Positions 51,585 through 63,082 of a DNA stretch of 64,000 bases are shown in pieces. Positions within the stretch are counted from its first letter, which is position 1. Every line of letters starts with the position of its first letter. The stretch comes from Schoenoplectus triqueter (Eukaryota > Streptophyta > Magnoliopsida > Poales > Cyperaceae). Location: assembly GCA_964058805.1 (NCBI GenBank), contig CAXKVV010002144.1, forward strand, positions 310,001 to 374,000, given 5' to 3'. The notes below the pieces were generated by a model. That model did no database searches, had not been told where the DNA came from, and saw nothing but the letters and a program-made list of their open reading frames with translations. The position numbers and the translations under genes were made by a program.

Positions 51585-51631
51585 TGACTTGAAGACCGGT
51601 GTGTCTCTCTCCGTGGGCTGGAGGAGGAGAT

Positions 51632-52321
51632 TATTGGTATTGGGCCCGTGATGGGTCCAGCCTAAGTTCGACAAAAAAAAAGAAGAAAGATCTCTTTCGC
51701 TGGAGAGAAGAGACAGAGAGAAAGTGAGACGCGGAAAAGGAAAAGAAAAAAAAAGTGTTGTCTTGTGCTCGACAGAAAAGAAGGCGAATAGAGAGAAAAA
51801 GAGAGAAGTAGAAGGAGAGAGATAAAAGACAGTGAAGAAGAAGAAAACGAAGAGTAAGTCAGACTCTTCGATTTCATTGTCTCTGATCATGTTCTCCCTC
51901 TTCGTAAGAAGAAATTTTTTTATTTTCTCAAATCTAGGATTTTTTTTGGGTTTGAATGAAATTGGGGTTTTGAAGCGGGTGTTGACTCGCAGTGTGTACC
52001 TCTGATATTTTCTCTCTATTTACATATGTATACCTCAAATTTAGGGTTTAAACTTGAGAAGAACAATTGTACCCGTTTGTTAGTATAGTGAAAGTTTGCC
52101 GGTGTGCCCCGTGATTTTTTACCCTCCAGTTTGAGAGGGTTTTCCACGTAAAATCTTATGTCTCTTGTAATTGTACTTAATTTCTCTTATTTACCTTTAT
52201 TTGACTTGCACTTAAACTATTTGATACCGATCGGTACAATGCTCAATTTATCCATCTCTCTTCTTATGTAATTTCATAAAAACACTTCTCATTTGACATT
52301 TATTTTAAGAAGAACCCATCA
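51632..52321 (+). repeat. 3' LTR of copia element 2 (690 bp)
   Basis: It starts TATTGGTATTGGGCCCGTGA; the canonical terminal TG has become TA. It ends AAGAACCCATCA. It lacks about 30 bp of the GA-rich repeat found in the 5' copy. Confidence 0.86.
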
Positions 52322-52463
52322 AGCCCCATCTGCTCTCTTTTAACTCCCATGATTTTTATGGCATAAATCAAGTGAATTAGTGAAGGTAACGGCTGATTGA
52401 TTGGACTGAAATAAGATATGAATTAATTAAAAAAATAAAGCCTCTAAGTAAATGAAGCAAGGT

Positions 52464-52734
52464 TAAAGATAATCAGAGAGATAAGAAGAGAAATGCGAAA
52501 TGCTTTTTCATTATCACAAAATCTTAATTTTCATTGTACAGGGACCCTCTATTTATAATAGAGATAGGTCAAAGCTATCTCAGCCATACGATTGTAACAA
52601 CCTAATTACATCTGGTCCATTTATTTGTAACTGCCTAACTAACTGAACCTTCCAGCGTTTCCTTGTTCTGTTTTATCTCTCCATTCTGTCGAGTGCTGGA
52701 GTTCTCCAGTTTACTGTCAGAGGTGTATTCAACA
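52464..52734 (-). repeat. 3' LTR of copia element 3
   Basis: On the - strand it starts TGTTGAATACACCTC and ends GATTATCTTTA. A TATAAATA box lies at 52550-52557 (- strand). Length equal to the partner LTR. Confidence 0.9.
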
Positions 52735-55700
52735 CGCCCCCTCAAGCTGAGCGGTCTGTTAGTGACGTGAAGCTTGTCCCTTAGAGTGCTGAATCGTGCC
52801 TTAGCCAATCCCTTTGTGAATATATATGCAATTTGGTCGGCTGAGCATATAAACTGAACAAGCAGTTGGCGATTTGTAACCTTCTCCCTGACAAAGTGAT
52901 AGTCCAGCTTGATGTGTTTGGTACGAGCATGGAATAATGGATTTGCAGCAAGAAATGTTGCTCCTAGGTTGTCACACCAGAGGGTAGGAGCTGTTGTAAG
53001 TGGACATTTCAATTCTTTCAGAAGAGAAGAAATCCATGTGAGCTCTGCAGTAGTAACAACTAAGCATCTATATTCAGCTTCAATAGAAGAGCGAGAGACT
53101 GTCGGTTGCTTCTTTGAAGACCAGGAGATGAGGTTTGAGGCTAAGTAAATTGCAAAGCCACTGGTAGACCTCCGATCATCTGGGTCTCCTGCCCAGTCAG
53201 AGTCACAGAATGCTTGTAGATACAAGGGTTAAACCATGATCCAAGGTTCCTTTTACATACCTAAGTATCCTTTTTACCAGTTGCCAGTGATGGTCAGTAG
53301 GATCAGACATGAATTGAGACGCTTTGTTGACAGCAAAGGTCAAATCAGGTCTGGTTATGGTGGCATACTGCAGAGCCCCTACAACTGATCTGTAGAGATG
53401 TGGATTATCCATTTTAGCTCCTGAGTATTTGGATAATTGACATCCTGCCTCAATAGGAGTCTGAATTGGTTTGACAAAGGTCATATTTGCCCTTTCCAAA
53501 ATCTTTTCTAAGTACCTTGTTTGGGTTAAGTACACTTTATCATCATGGTAAGTTGCTTCAATGCCCAAAAACATATTCAGATTGCCTAAGTTCTTTATAG
53601 AGAACTGATTATTGAGAGCTTTCATGAGAGAAACAATGATTGCTTGATTGTTTCCAGTCACCAAGATGTCATCCACATAAACCAGCAGATAGATAGTATC
53701 CTGTGGTGTTGTGTAGATGAAGAGAGAGTGATCAGCTTCAGAGGTTTTGAACTTATGTGAGAGAAGAAAAGCTCTGAGTTTGGAAAACCATGCTCGTGGG
53801 GCTTGTTTTAAGCCATATAGTGATTTCTTCAACTTGCAAACAAAAGTTGGGAAATGTGGATCTACAAAACCTGGAGGCTGCTCCATGTATACCGTTTCCT
53901 ACAGATCACCATGCAAGAATGCATTGTTCACATCAAGTTGATGAACATTCCATTTTCTGGAGAGAGCAATGGTGAGTACAATTCGAATTATTGCTGGTTT
54001 GACTACTGGACTGAACGTCTCAAAGTAGTCTATGCCCTCTTGCTGACTGTACCCCTTTGCCACAAGACGTGCTTTGTGCCTTTGAATGCTACCATCAGAC
54101 TTATACTTTGTTTTGTAGAGCCACTTTGCACCTACTACATGAGCACCAGATGGTAATGGAGCAAGGTCCCAAGTCAAGTTGTGTGCAAGGGCAGTGAGTT
54201 TATCTGCCATGGCTGCTCTCCATGCTGGATGTTTGGATGCTTGAGAGAAGCATGTTGGATCATCAGGTTTAGAAGCTGTCTGACTGGAGATATTGTACAG
54301 ACAATGATCAGGGTAGGTTTTAGGTTTGAGTGGCCTTGTCTTTGTCCTTGTAAGCATGGGGTGTGAAGTGGCAGGATTGTTCTCAATTTGAGGAATATTT
54401 GGAGGTGGTGAATGAGGTGGAGATGTATGAAGGTGTTGTTGTTCGGGTTGTTGTGTCTCATCTGAAGTGTTTTGTGGTAGTTCTCGTGGAGTAATTGGAG
54501 ATGGTTCATGTTGAGTAATTGGAGGTGGTAGTTTGATGAGTGATGTTGATGGTGAAGGTTGTTCTTGCTGTTGAGAGGGTATGGATGTAATTTCAGAAAA
54601 GGGAAGTTCATTTTCAACAAAGTTGACATGTCTGGAAACATAAACTCTGTCGGAGGGAATGTGCAAACAAGTGTAGCCTTTATGTGTTGTGGAATATCCA
54701 AGGAAAACACATTTTTTAGATCTAGGTTGGAGTTTATGAGTGTTATATGGCCTTAACAGTGGGAAGCATGTGCAGCCTAAAGTGTGCAGCATAGTGTAGT
54801 CTGGTTTTTGAGTAAAAAGCTTCTCAAATGGGGAAATTGAACCAGTTGGTACTGATGGAAGGCGATTTATTACAAAAACTACACTGGTAAAGATGTAAGA
54901 CCAGTATTTGAGTGGAATAGAGGCATGAAACATATTTGCTAGGCCAAGTTCAATAACATGCCGATGCTTTTTTCAGCTAGGCCGTTTTGCTCAGGTGTAT
55001 AAGGGCAAGAGACCTGAAAAGTGATGTCTCTATGGCTTCTCATCAGTGGTTTAAATTCTGTCCCACCATCACATTGGACAATTTTAATTTTTGATGATAG
55101 TAAATTCTCAACTCTCTCTCTAAACTGATCAAAAATATGTGAGACATCAGACTTGCATGCACATGAATAAAACCATGAGAATCGAGAGAACTCATCTGTA
55201 AAAAGAATGTAATATCTGTGTCCTTGTGATGAAGCTACAGGTGCTGGACCCCATAAGTCAGTATGTATGACTTCTAGAGGTCTGACAACAGTTGAAGTTG
55301 AGGGCAAAAAGAGCAATTTGTGAGCCTTTGCCTTATTACAATCATTACAAGAAGTAAAGCTAGAATCACTAGGTTTTATGGCAATCTTTTTGTCTTTTCT
55401 GAGAATTTCCTGAACTGCCCTTGAGCAGTGAGCAAGTCTAAGATGCCAATCAGAAGATGTAGAATGTGATGTGTGAAACACTTGATGATGTTGTTCAGAA
55501 GAAGAGCTCAGTTTGTACAAGCCCTCATGTAAAGTGCCATGGAGCAGTGTCTGGTTGGTGACCTGATCCTTAATGAAACAGGAATCATCTGAGAATTGGA
55601 CTAGTACATCATTGTCATGAATAAGTTGTGAGACACTGAGTAGGTTTTTAGTCATGGCTGGTACATGTAAGACTTGGTTTAGTTGTTGAGGTAATCAGTT

Positions 55701-56901
55701 CAGCATAACCTGTGTTAGAAATACACAAACCTTGTCCATTTCCAATGTGTACTGCATTTGATCCATTATATGGTTGAAATGAGCTGAGAGAGTTTAGATC
55801 TGATGTGACATGAGAAGACGCACCAGAATCTAAATACCAGTTGTCAGGATTGTTTGCATTGCTAGGTGGTGGTTGAACAAGAAGGGCCTGATGTGGATTG
55901 AAATTTACAGTGAGACTGCCTTGAGAAGAGTCAGCGGGGCCTATGTATCGGATGTCAAACCTGTGGTAACAGTCGAGAGCACCATGTCCCCACCTAGCAC
56001 AAATTTGACACTGGATTTGATCCTGTGTCGAGTTATTTTGGCCATAGTTTGACTGTTTTCCTCTACCACGACCTCTCTGATGACCCCTACCTCTTGAAGA
56101 GTTACCTCGACCTTTGTTGTAATTAGGTTGAGATGAGAATTGTTTTGTACCATTTGCATAGTAGACAGAGGTATCAGATTGTTTTGAATCAGTTTTGTCA
56201 GTCTGAGTTGTCAAATTCACAGAGGAGGTCAAGCTGGATCTGAGATTGTTCAAGAGTCTTGCCTCATGTGCAAGCAAGAGACTAGAGAATTCAATCATGG
56301 AAGGAAATTCATACCTCGTGGTCAAGGAGGTAACAAACGATTCAAATTCAGAACCAAGGCCTTGCATGATGAACAGGATCAGTTCTTGATCTGAGATCTC
56401 ATGACCTATACTTCTCAGGCGATCTGCAAGACTCTGGATCTGCGCAAGGTACTGAGAGCAAGTTGAACCCCCTTTCTTGGATGTTTGCAATTGGAGTTTC
56501 AGATCGAGTACTTTTACCATGGATTGCGATGAGTGGAGTTGATTTATCGTTTCCCACAGGGCAAGAGAGGTCTCACATTGCACAACCTGACTGAGAATGG
56601 ATGTTGAAATTGAGCTGAGCATCCAAGACAGGATGAGCTGATCTTGCTGGTACCAGTTGTCGAACGCAGGATTAGATGATGGATTTCGAGCAGTATAAAA
56701 AATGAATCGATCAGGCGGAGGTGTGGATCCATCGATGAAGGAGACAAGAGCATGTCCTCGAAGAACTGGGAGGATCTGATGTCGCCATACGAGAAAGTTC
56801 TCAGCAGTGAGAGAGGTGTGGATCTGGTGCGAGAATTGAATAGGGGATTTAGATGTAGGCACAGTTGGAGCTGGTGTGGTGTTACCAGTCTCATTCGCCA
56901 T
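52635..56901 (-). pseudogene. Lightly damaged Gag-Pol polyprotein of copia element 3
   Basis: Gag starts at the ATG at 56901 (MANETGNTTPAPTVPTSK). The UBN2-type region follows, with a CCHC knuckle CQICARWGHGALDC near 55975-56016 and a protease YLDSGASSHVTSD near 55800-55840, both complete. A frameshift near 55650 leads into GAG-pre-integrase and integrase (HTDLWGPAP, QCDGGTEF). A one-base change in an A-run near 54972 shifts the frame again. RT is cut by a single TAG after HGDL near 53898, and YVDD lies near 53670. A further shift near 53210 precedes RNase H (DSDWAGD, SIEAEYR, LWCDN). The tail runs into the LTR and stops at 52635. Only four visible lesions in about 1400 codons. Confidence 0.88.
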
Positions 56902-56952
56902 TGTTGATCTAGGATAGATGAAGCGTGAGCTTCTTTGTGAGCTTTAATATCA

Positions 56953-57223
56953 TAAAGATAATCAGAGCGATAAGAAGAGAAATGCGAAATGCTTTTTCAT
57001 TATCACAAAATCTTAATTTTCATTGTACAGGGACCCTCTATTTATAATAGAGATAGGTCAAAGCTATCTCAGCCATATGATTGTAACAACCTAATTACAT
57101 CTGGTCCATTTATTTGTAACTGCCTAACTAACTGAACCTTCCAACGTTTCCTTGTTCTGTTTTATCTCTCCATTCTGTCGAGTGCTGGAGTTCTCCAGTT
57201 TACTGTCAGAGGTGTCTTCAACA
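56953..57223 (-). repeat. 5' LTR of copia element 3
   Basis: On the - strand it starts TGTTGAAGACACCTC and ends at the base before the primer site. Compared with the 3' LTR I see about four substitutions and no indel. Confidence 0.9.
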
Positions 57224-58609
57224 AAGGGACCTTGACAGTTCGCCTAACTGGGTCGGGATAAGAAAGATACAAATCGGTTAGAATGCATAGCTTGAGGCTG
57301 CTCGCGAGAGGAGAACAGGCGAAAGAGGAGATGTACTCGACCAGGCCCAGTCGCCCCTTTGCTGCTCGCCCAGCAAGAAACGTCTTCGCGCACGGGAGCC
57401 AGAGAGAGGTCTTCGTGCATGGGTGAATCGTGGTGTGAATGTCCCTTCGCGCTTCTCGCGAGTGAGCGGAGAGCCCATTAAATGAGCCATCAGATCACCG
57501 CCAGTGGGCAAAGTTTATTTTGAATATTTAAAGGTATTATTTTCAAAATCTGGGACAGCTGCTTTTCTCCAGTTTTTATTGTATATAATATTAATAATAA
57601 GAGTGATAAAATTAAAAATTAAAAAATATAAATGGCAGCGCGTCACTGGGAGTGGTGCGTTTGCACATTTCTTTTTTTTAGTTCTTTATTTGGCTCTTAG
57701 CTATTTCCTGGGTTTTCATGGGAGAGGACGCCAGTGGGAAAACGTCACTCCCATTAATGTCTTTCAGTTTTTTTTTTTAAAAAAAAACTGAAAAGTAAAA
57801 AAAATGAAAGACGCCACTGATTGTGGCGTCTTTGCAACGTGCCACTAGCTTTTCTAATATAATTATTATAAATATTATATATATATATAACTGACTTTTC
57901 TCGAGTGGGTGTAAATTTCATCAGATGTTGAGGAGGAGATCTTAAAATTTTAAAATAATTTAATGTCGGATCCGATCTCTAATATAAAAAGTCTTCATAA
58001 AAAAATTTATAGTTAATCTAGGTTTACAAAAATAAAACATTAATATACATGTAAAATAAATTTCTTCAAATATTAATTTTGGAACCATATTTATTGTTAC
58101 TGTTCATATTATATCACAATAATAATTCGAGGGATTATTCTCAGTCAATGTTATGACATCTCTGCTCTTATATTTAATTTTGGTTTTGAAACAGATGTAA
58201 TTATACAATTCGAGTTTTATGTTTTGTAATTACTAATTGTGAGATGATGTTAATTTTTTTTAAATATGTCACTTGGTCTTATCAGCAATTAAATAATTTA
58301 GTAATTGAAATGAAAATAATAAATAATTAATAATTGGCCAGAAAGTACTTTGAGATTGCTCATATTTTCTGATATTTTTTTTTTCAAAGAATGTTTGTCC
58401 CTTTATTGCAAAAAATAGTTTCTATGGATTGACAGACTTTAAAAATTATTTTCCAATCACCTCACATCATTTTCATTCTTAAAACTAATTTTAATATTTA
58501 ATACGGGTAGAATGGTACGATTTTCAGATTTTTTATTAATAAAAAATAAAAATTATAAATCACGAGTATGACAGTGGATGTGAGTTTTTTTGACGAAAAT
58601 AATAATTTC
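57224..58609. other. Intergenic; locally GC-rich, with a short hairpin
   Basis: 57270-57470 is markedly more GC-rich than its surroundings, with CTCGCGAG near both ends; an open frame on the - strand (57511-57278) covers it but shows no domain. At 57810-57830 GACGCCAC-TGATT-GTGGCGTC forms a perfect 8 bp stem. An A/T hairpin around CTTTCAGTTTTTT / AAAAAACTGAAAAG lies at 57760-57795. No gene supported. Confidence 0.45.
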
Positions 58610-58785
58610 GTCTTTAAAAAAGACGTCTCATGCTTCCCGGTCCGTCTTTAATAAAGACATCCACAAACTTTCTCGGTTTGCCTTTAACAAAGACATCCAC
58701 AAACTTTCTCAGTTTGCCTTTAACAAAGACGTCCTCAAATTTTCTCAGTACGACTTTAACAAAGACGTCCTCGGCCTTTGCACAA
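58610..58785. repeat. 36 bp tandem repeat, about 4.7 copies
   Basis: Units begin at 58610, 58644, 58680, 58716 and 58752, with consensus GYCTTTAACAAAGACRTCC followed by WCAAAYTTTCTCRGT. Each starts with a small imperfect palindrome (CTTTAA...AAAG). Because the period is a multiple of three, an open frame reads as a 12-residue repeat (FNKDIHKLSRFA type), but that frame has no ATG and no known domain. Confidence 0.85.
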
Positions 58786-58887
58786 ATAATTTATTGAAAA
58801 TAGCATCGTGAAATAACAAAGGATATGGTGTACTTCTTCTTATATGGACCCAACATTAAAATCATTCTATTTAAATGGGTATTTTGT

Positions 58888-59780
58888 GGGACTCACAAAA
58901 GATCTTTATGTATTTTGGAGATTTTACGTGTTAAAATAAGAATGCAAACGATACGAAACTATAATAAACTGAAAACTATTTTAATATATTTGAGTTAATC
59001 TTTTTAATGTTATTGGTGTCATAAAAGTTCGAGAAGACAATGATTAAAATATAGATGAATATGGGACATGATTAAAAATATGTTCATATATTTTTTATGA
59101 TTTTATGTGTTGAAATTATACTATAAATTATATAAAACTCGAATAAAGTTAATACAATTATAATGCATTTGTATTAATCTTTCAACGCTATTCGGATAAA
59201 ATTTTTTTGAGAACATAATGATTATAACATAATTAAATAGTGTACATCAGTTGAAATAATTATATATATTTTTGTGATTTTATGTGTTGAAATGAAACTA
59301 GAAATGATAAAAAAATTCAAATAAGCTGAATACTATTTTAATGTATTTTTGTTAATATTTTAAGGTTATTCGTGTGATAAATGTCTGAGAATATAATGAG
59401 TATAATATAAATAAATAGGGAATATCATTCAAAAGAACTGTGTATATTTTGTTAGTTTTATATGATGAAATGAGACTATAAATAATACAAAACTCGAATA
59501 AACTGAATATCATTTTAATGCATTTGTATTAATCCTTCGATACTATTTGGATCATAAAGAATTAAAATCACAATGATTATAATTTACTCGAATAGGGGAC
59601 ACCATTCAAATTTTTTTTTTTTGTATTTTGATTATTTTACGTGTCGAAATGAGTCTAGAAACAATACAAAACTTGAACATATTGGATACAAATTTAATGC
59701 ATTTGTATTAATCTTTCAACACTATTTATGTTATAAAAATTTGAAAAGATAATGATTAAAATATAAATAATTAGGGAATC
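58888..59780. repeat. Satellite-like tandem array, unit about 178 bp, five copies (block A)
   Basis: The anchor GATTTTATGTGTTGAAAT or variants falls near 58920, 59099, 59278, 59454 and 59632, i.e. every 176-179 bp. Other shared segments are AAACTCGAATAAACTGAAT, TTTAATGCATTTGTATTAAT and TAGGGAACATCATTCAAA. Units are moderately diverged. AT-rich, non-coding. Confidence 0.85.
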
Positions 59781-60293
59781 GTGCTACCCTTTTTCGTGAC
59801 TTTCACCTATGGGAGAAAGAAACTCAACGATAAATTGCGGAAGAATGACACGGAGATCCCTCTAAAGTGTGCATTGGGGTATATTTATATGAATTTGGAA
59901 TACACATTTAAACATTTTTAGAGATTGTAGGGTCTTTAAGATTCCAATATGCGCAAATCTTCATTGTTAATTACCCTGGGCTTTGAACCCGAGAAACCTC
60001 TGATTAACAAAGAAAACAAATAAATAGAATAGCTAAGCAATTTCAAGTGGTTGTTATGAGTAGAGAAGGAAATATATGGACTTTTCAAGGTAGGATACAC
60101 CTTATGAACCTCAATTAATGGCAATTCAAACAATGAGTCTCGATTAATACAACTCAGACCATGAGCCTCGATTAATGGTAGCTCAGACCATCTGAATGTT
60201 AGTACACAAGATATGAATCTTGAAGCGCTATGTCAGCTCAGCATCAAGGACTAGTTATCAAAAAGACGGGGAATATTTTAATCGTCTTTAACT

Positions 60294-60897
60294 GATCTTC
60301 TAGATCATGAACATGAAGCACTATGTCGGCTCATGGACTTAGGCATTTAGATACAGTAGCGGAGCTTGAGAGGAAATTAAGAGAGGGCTAATGAGATTTA
60401 ATTACTTGCATTAAGTAATTAGAGGGGGCCAATAATATGCTTTAAGTATAATTTCACTTAGAAAATAAATACTAAATATATTATTTTGAGATTAATAGAG
60501 GGGGGCATGACCCAATTTATTCTAGGGAAGCTCTGCCCCCGTTTAGATATCTCGATGATCCATATAGAGATACTGAATGATTCCCGAGATACGAGATTTG
60601 GAGTTAAGTCTCCTTACCAACTCAAATATCAAGATCAGGATGAATCTTTCAAGATTCAGGATGTGAACGCAAGCGCTATGCTCGCTCAACACCAAGATCT
60701 GGTGAATCAGAAAGATGAGATTTGACCCCTTCTTGGTCTTTAAGATCTTCTAGATTATGAATCTGAAACGTTGCGCCAATTCATAAATCTAAGCATTCAG
60801 AGTCTCGATGATCCACATAGAGACTTGAATGATTTTTAAGATACGAGACTTTGAGTTAAAGCTCATTATTAACTCAAATATCAAGATCAAGGATTGA
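60294..60897. repeat. Diverged tandem duplication, one copy interrupted by a MITE
   Basis: GATCTTCTAGATCATGAACA at 60294 recurs as GATCTTCTAGATTATGAATC at 60744. Both copies continue with TCTCGATGATCCA-ATAGAGA, GATACGAGA-TT-GAGTTAA and AACTCAAATATCAAGATCA. Copy 1 holds the 188 bp MITE. Confidence 0.75.
60354..60541. mobile_element. 188 bp hAT-type MITE
   Basis: Ends CAGTAGCGGAGCTT and AAGCTCTGCCCCCG (complement CGGGGGCAGAGCTT) are flanked by a perfect 8 bp duplication TTTAGATA at 60346-60353 and 60542-60549. The second copy of the surrounding duplication (60770-60790) shows the unoccupied site. No coding capacity. Confidence 0.85.
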
Positions 60898-60904
60898 TTT
60901 TTTT

Positions 60905-61440
60905 TTTATTTCAAGTTGAGTTTGATTTATTTTAAATTAAAACTTATTTTATTTGATAAAATGATGTAGTTTTTTATTTTTTTATTATTATTTTTACTTG
61001 TAATTATTTACTTTATTTATTTAATATTTGAATGTACTTTTATTTAAATTTATTTAGTCTTGAATGTTGAGAGTTATTTTTTTTATTTCAATTTTTATTT
61101 TAGGTTAAGATTGATTCAACTTTGAAATTGATTTTTTATTTGATAAGAAAAATAAAATCATTTATTATTTATTTTACTAGTATTTTTTATTTATTGATAT
61201 TTAAATTTATTTAATTTCAAAAATTGAGAGTTATTATTTTTTTTGTTCTGATTTTTTTTATTTTAGGTAAAGATTGATTTAGTTTTGAAATTTGATTTCT
61301 TTTTATTTAATAAGAAGAATATTTTTTTATTATTTTTACTTATGTTTTTTTATTTATCCATATTTGAACTCATTTAATTTCAAAAATTAAGAGTTATTTT
61401 TTTATTTTATTTTTCATTTTAGGTGAGGGTTGATTTAATT
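60905..61440. repeat. AT-rich tandem repeat, unit about 160 bp, just over three copies
   Basis: The anchor GAGAGTTATTTTTTTTATTT or variants lies near 61069, 61226 and 61389 (spacing 157-163), with TTTATTTTAGGTTAAGATTGATT-like and ATTTGATAAGAA-like segments repeating between. Non-coding. Confidence 0.7.
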
Positions 61441-61446
61441 TTTTTA

Positions 61447-61600
61447 TTTGAATATCATTTTAATGTATTTGTATTTATCTTTCAACACTATTCTTTTCAT
61501 GAAGATTCGAGAACTCAATGACTAAAATATAAATGTGTTATAGTTATATTACAAAAAAAAATTCAAATAAACTGAATATAATTATAATGCATTTGTGTTT
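61447..61600. repeat. Satellite-like tandem array, block B (partial unit)
   Basis: Carries AATATCATTTTAATGTATTT, GATTCGAGAAC-CAATGA and TTCAAATAAACTGAATATAA of the 178 bp unit, and is cut off at GCATTTGTGTT by the next insertion. Confidence 0.75.
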
Positions 61601-62574
61601 ATAATGGTTCAGTAACCGTTGTAATAGTTCATCTCAATGCTCAAAAATATTCTAAGGCAAAAAAAATTCTCAAAGAAGCCAGAGCATATCATTGTGTAAT
61701 GATTCATTAATCATTGTATCGGTTTGTCAAATCATTAATGATTGATCAAATTGTTATAACGATTCAGCTCAATTAGATTCAACGACTATCCTTTCTAAGT
61801 CGTTATAACGATTCCTAAACCGTTATAATCATTCCTAAACCGTTATAACGATTCATGCCGAAAATAATTTCTTTATCTATTTCAGAAGATCTATTTTAAA
61901 AAGATCACATCTCTCACTAATTACTGAACTGATCCATCTAGCTTAATCATTATACCAGAGAGCTTACTAGTCATATACAAAGTGAGAGAGATAAGCCAAG
62001 AGATAGAAACGTTTAATTAGTCAAATCCTTGTTTAAGCTCAATCTAGTTTCTCTCCATTCTCCTAACTTGATCATTTGTGATATACTACTCTCCTTGTAA
62101 ACTTTTCTTCAGCTACTCATTTTTTTCTTGAGTGTGTTGTCACTCATCTTTTATTTTGAGTGTGTTATTACTCACATTTTTGAGTGTGTTGTCATTCTTG
62201 TTATCGATAGGCTTGGCAGCCCATTTTTGTGTAAGGGATCAAATTCTACAAGTGTAAAACTATTTTTTAGTGTTTCGACTCAACCTCAATTGTGTTCTTG
62301 TTTGATCTTTAAGCTGAACTCCCGAAGACGTAGGTATTTTAAGCTGAACTCCGTTATATCTTGTGTTTTTGTTTGATATTTTCTTTTCTTTTCTCTCATT
62401 TATTTGATAGCTATATTCTTATGAGAATTGAATCAAATTAAATTGGCTTTCGCTGCCATTACACTTGAATACTAAGCCCCAAATCAGTTTATATATTTTT
62501 TACCTTAGGTTCTTTATAATCTTGCACTATTTTAGCCTTTAAATACCACCATCCTAGGGCCTTCAAAGGTGTAT
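61601..62574 (+). mobile_element. LTR-like block with CGTTATAACG repeats, forward copy
   Basis: The segment at 61601-61870 carries repeated AACCGTTATAACGATTC motifs and aligns with the reverse complement of 19310-18960, including CTCAAAAATATTCTAAGGCA and GATTCATGCCGAAAA. It lies between satellite blocks B and C, and about 60 bp of satellite unit appear missing at the junction. A leader-like region with TGAGTGTGTTGTCACTCAT repeats follows at 62127-62195. No coding region attached; probably a solo LTR or LTR fragment. Confidence 0.5.
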
Positions 62575-63082
62575 CAATTATAATAATAATGAATAGCGAA
62601 CATCATTCAATACAACATTGTGCATTTTTATAATTTTATGTGATTAAATAAGACTGAATATTATTTAAATACATTTTTGTTAATCTTTCAATGCTCTTCA
62701 TGCCATAAAGATTCAAAAACGTAATATTTTAAATACAAACGAATAGAGAACATCATTCAAAACATCATTGTGTACTTAATTATTTGTGTGTTGAAATGAG
62801 ACTAAAAATGATACAAAACTCGAATAAACGAATATGAGACATCATTCGAAAGATCTTTGTGTATTTTGATGATTTTATGTCAAGAAAAAAATTATAAATG
62901 ATATAAAACTCGAATAAACTGTATACCATTTTAATGCTTTAGGTTAATCCTTTAACGTTATTCATGTCATACAAGTTTGAGAATACAACGTTATAATTTA
63001 AATGAATTGGGGAAATAATTGAAAGTAATTTAGTGTATATTTGGTGATTTTATGTGTTGAAATAAGACTTTAAATGATACAT
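62575..63082. repeat. Satellite-like tandem array, block C (about three units)
   Basis: It repeats AATAGCGAACATCATTCAA-type, AAACTCGAATAAAC and TTTTATGTGTTGAAATAAGAC segments seen in block A. It ends abruptly at GATACAT where the next LTR-like element begins. Confidence 0.8.

Larger units (their letters stand above)
46857..52321 (+). mobile_element. Ty1/copia retrotransposon 2 (Tork/Tnt1-like)
   Basis: Two LTRs of about 690 bp flank a decayed copia coding region in the order gag, protease, integrase, RT, RNase H. The primer site TGGTATCAGAGC is at 47553-47564 and a purine-rich tract (GGAGGAGGAGA) precedes the 3' LTR. The 5 bp flanks (CAATT and AGCCC) do not match, so the target duplication has been lost or the ends are rearranged. 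LTRs differ by several indels and many substitutions, making this the oldest of the three copia elements. Domain wording is nearer the Tnt1 type than elements 1 and 3. Confidence 0.9.
52464..57223 (-). mobile_element. Ty1/copia retrotransposon 3 (RE1/Retrofit-like), nearly intact
   Basis: Two 271 bp LTRs (56953-57223 as 5', 52464-52734 as 3') differ at about four positions by eye, so the insertion is young. A decayed primer site TGATATTAAAGC (complement of 56941-56952) replaces TGGTATCAGAGC, and a G-rich polypurine tract (complement of CGCCCCCTC, 52735-52743) abuts the 3' LTR. The flanks AAGGT and AAGGG agree at 4 of 5, a probable target duplication. The element begins 142 bp after copia element 2 and points the opposite way. 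Confidence 0.92.
59781..61446. mobile_element. LTR-like insertion splitting the satellite array
   Basis: It starts GTGCTACCCTTTTTCGTGAC directly after satellite sequence. The same start (GTGCGACCCTTTTTCGCGCG) appears at 63083, and both copies share GACACGGAGATCCCTC and TTAATTACCCTGGGCT further in. Satellite sequence resumes near 61447. It contains a tandem duplication, a hAT MITE and an AT-rich 160 bp repeat, each listed separately. No protein domain, terminal duplication or primer site identified, so the class is not fixed. Confidence 0.45.
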
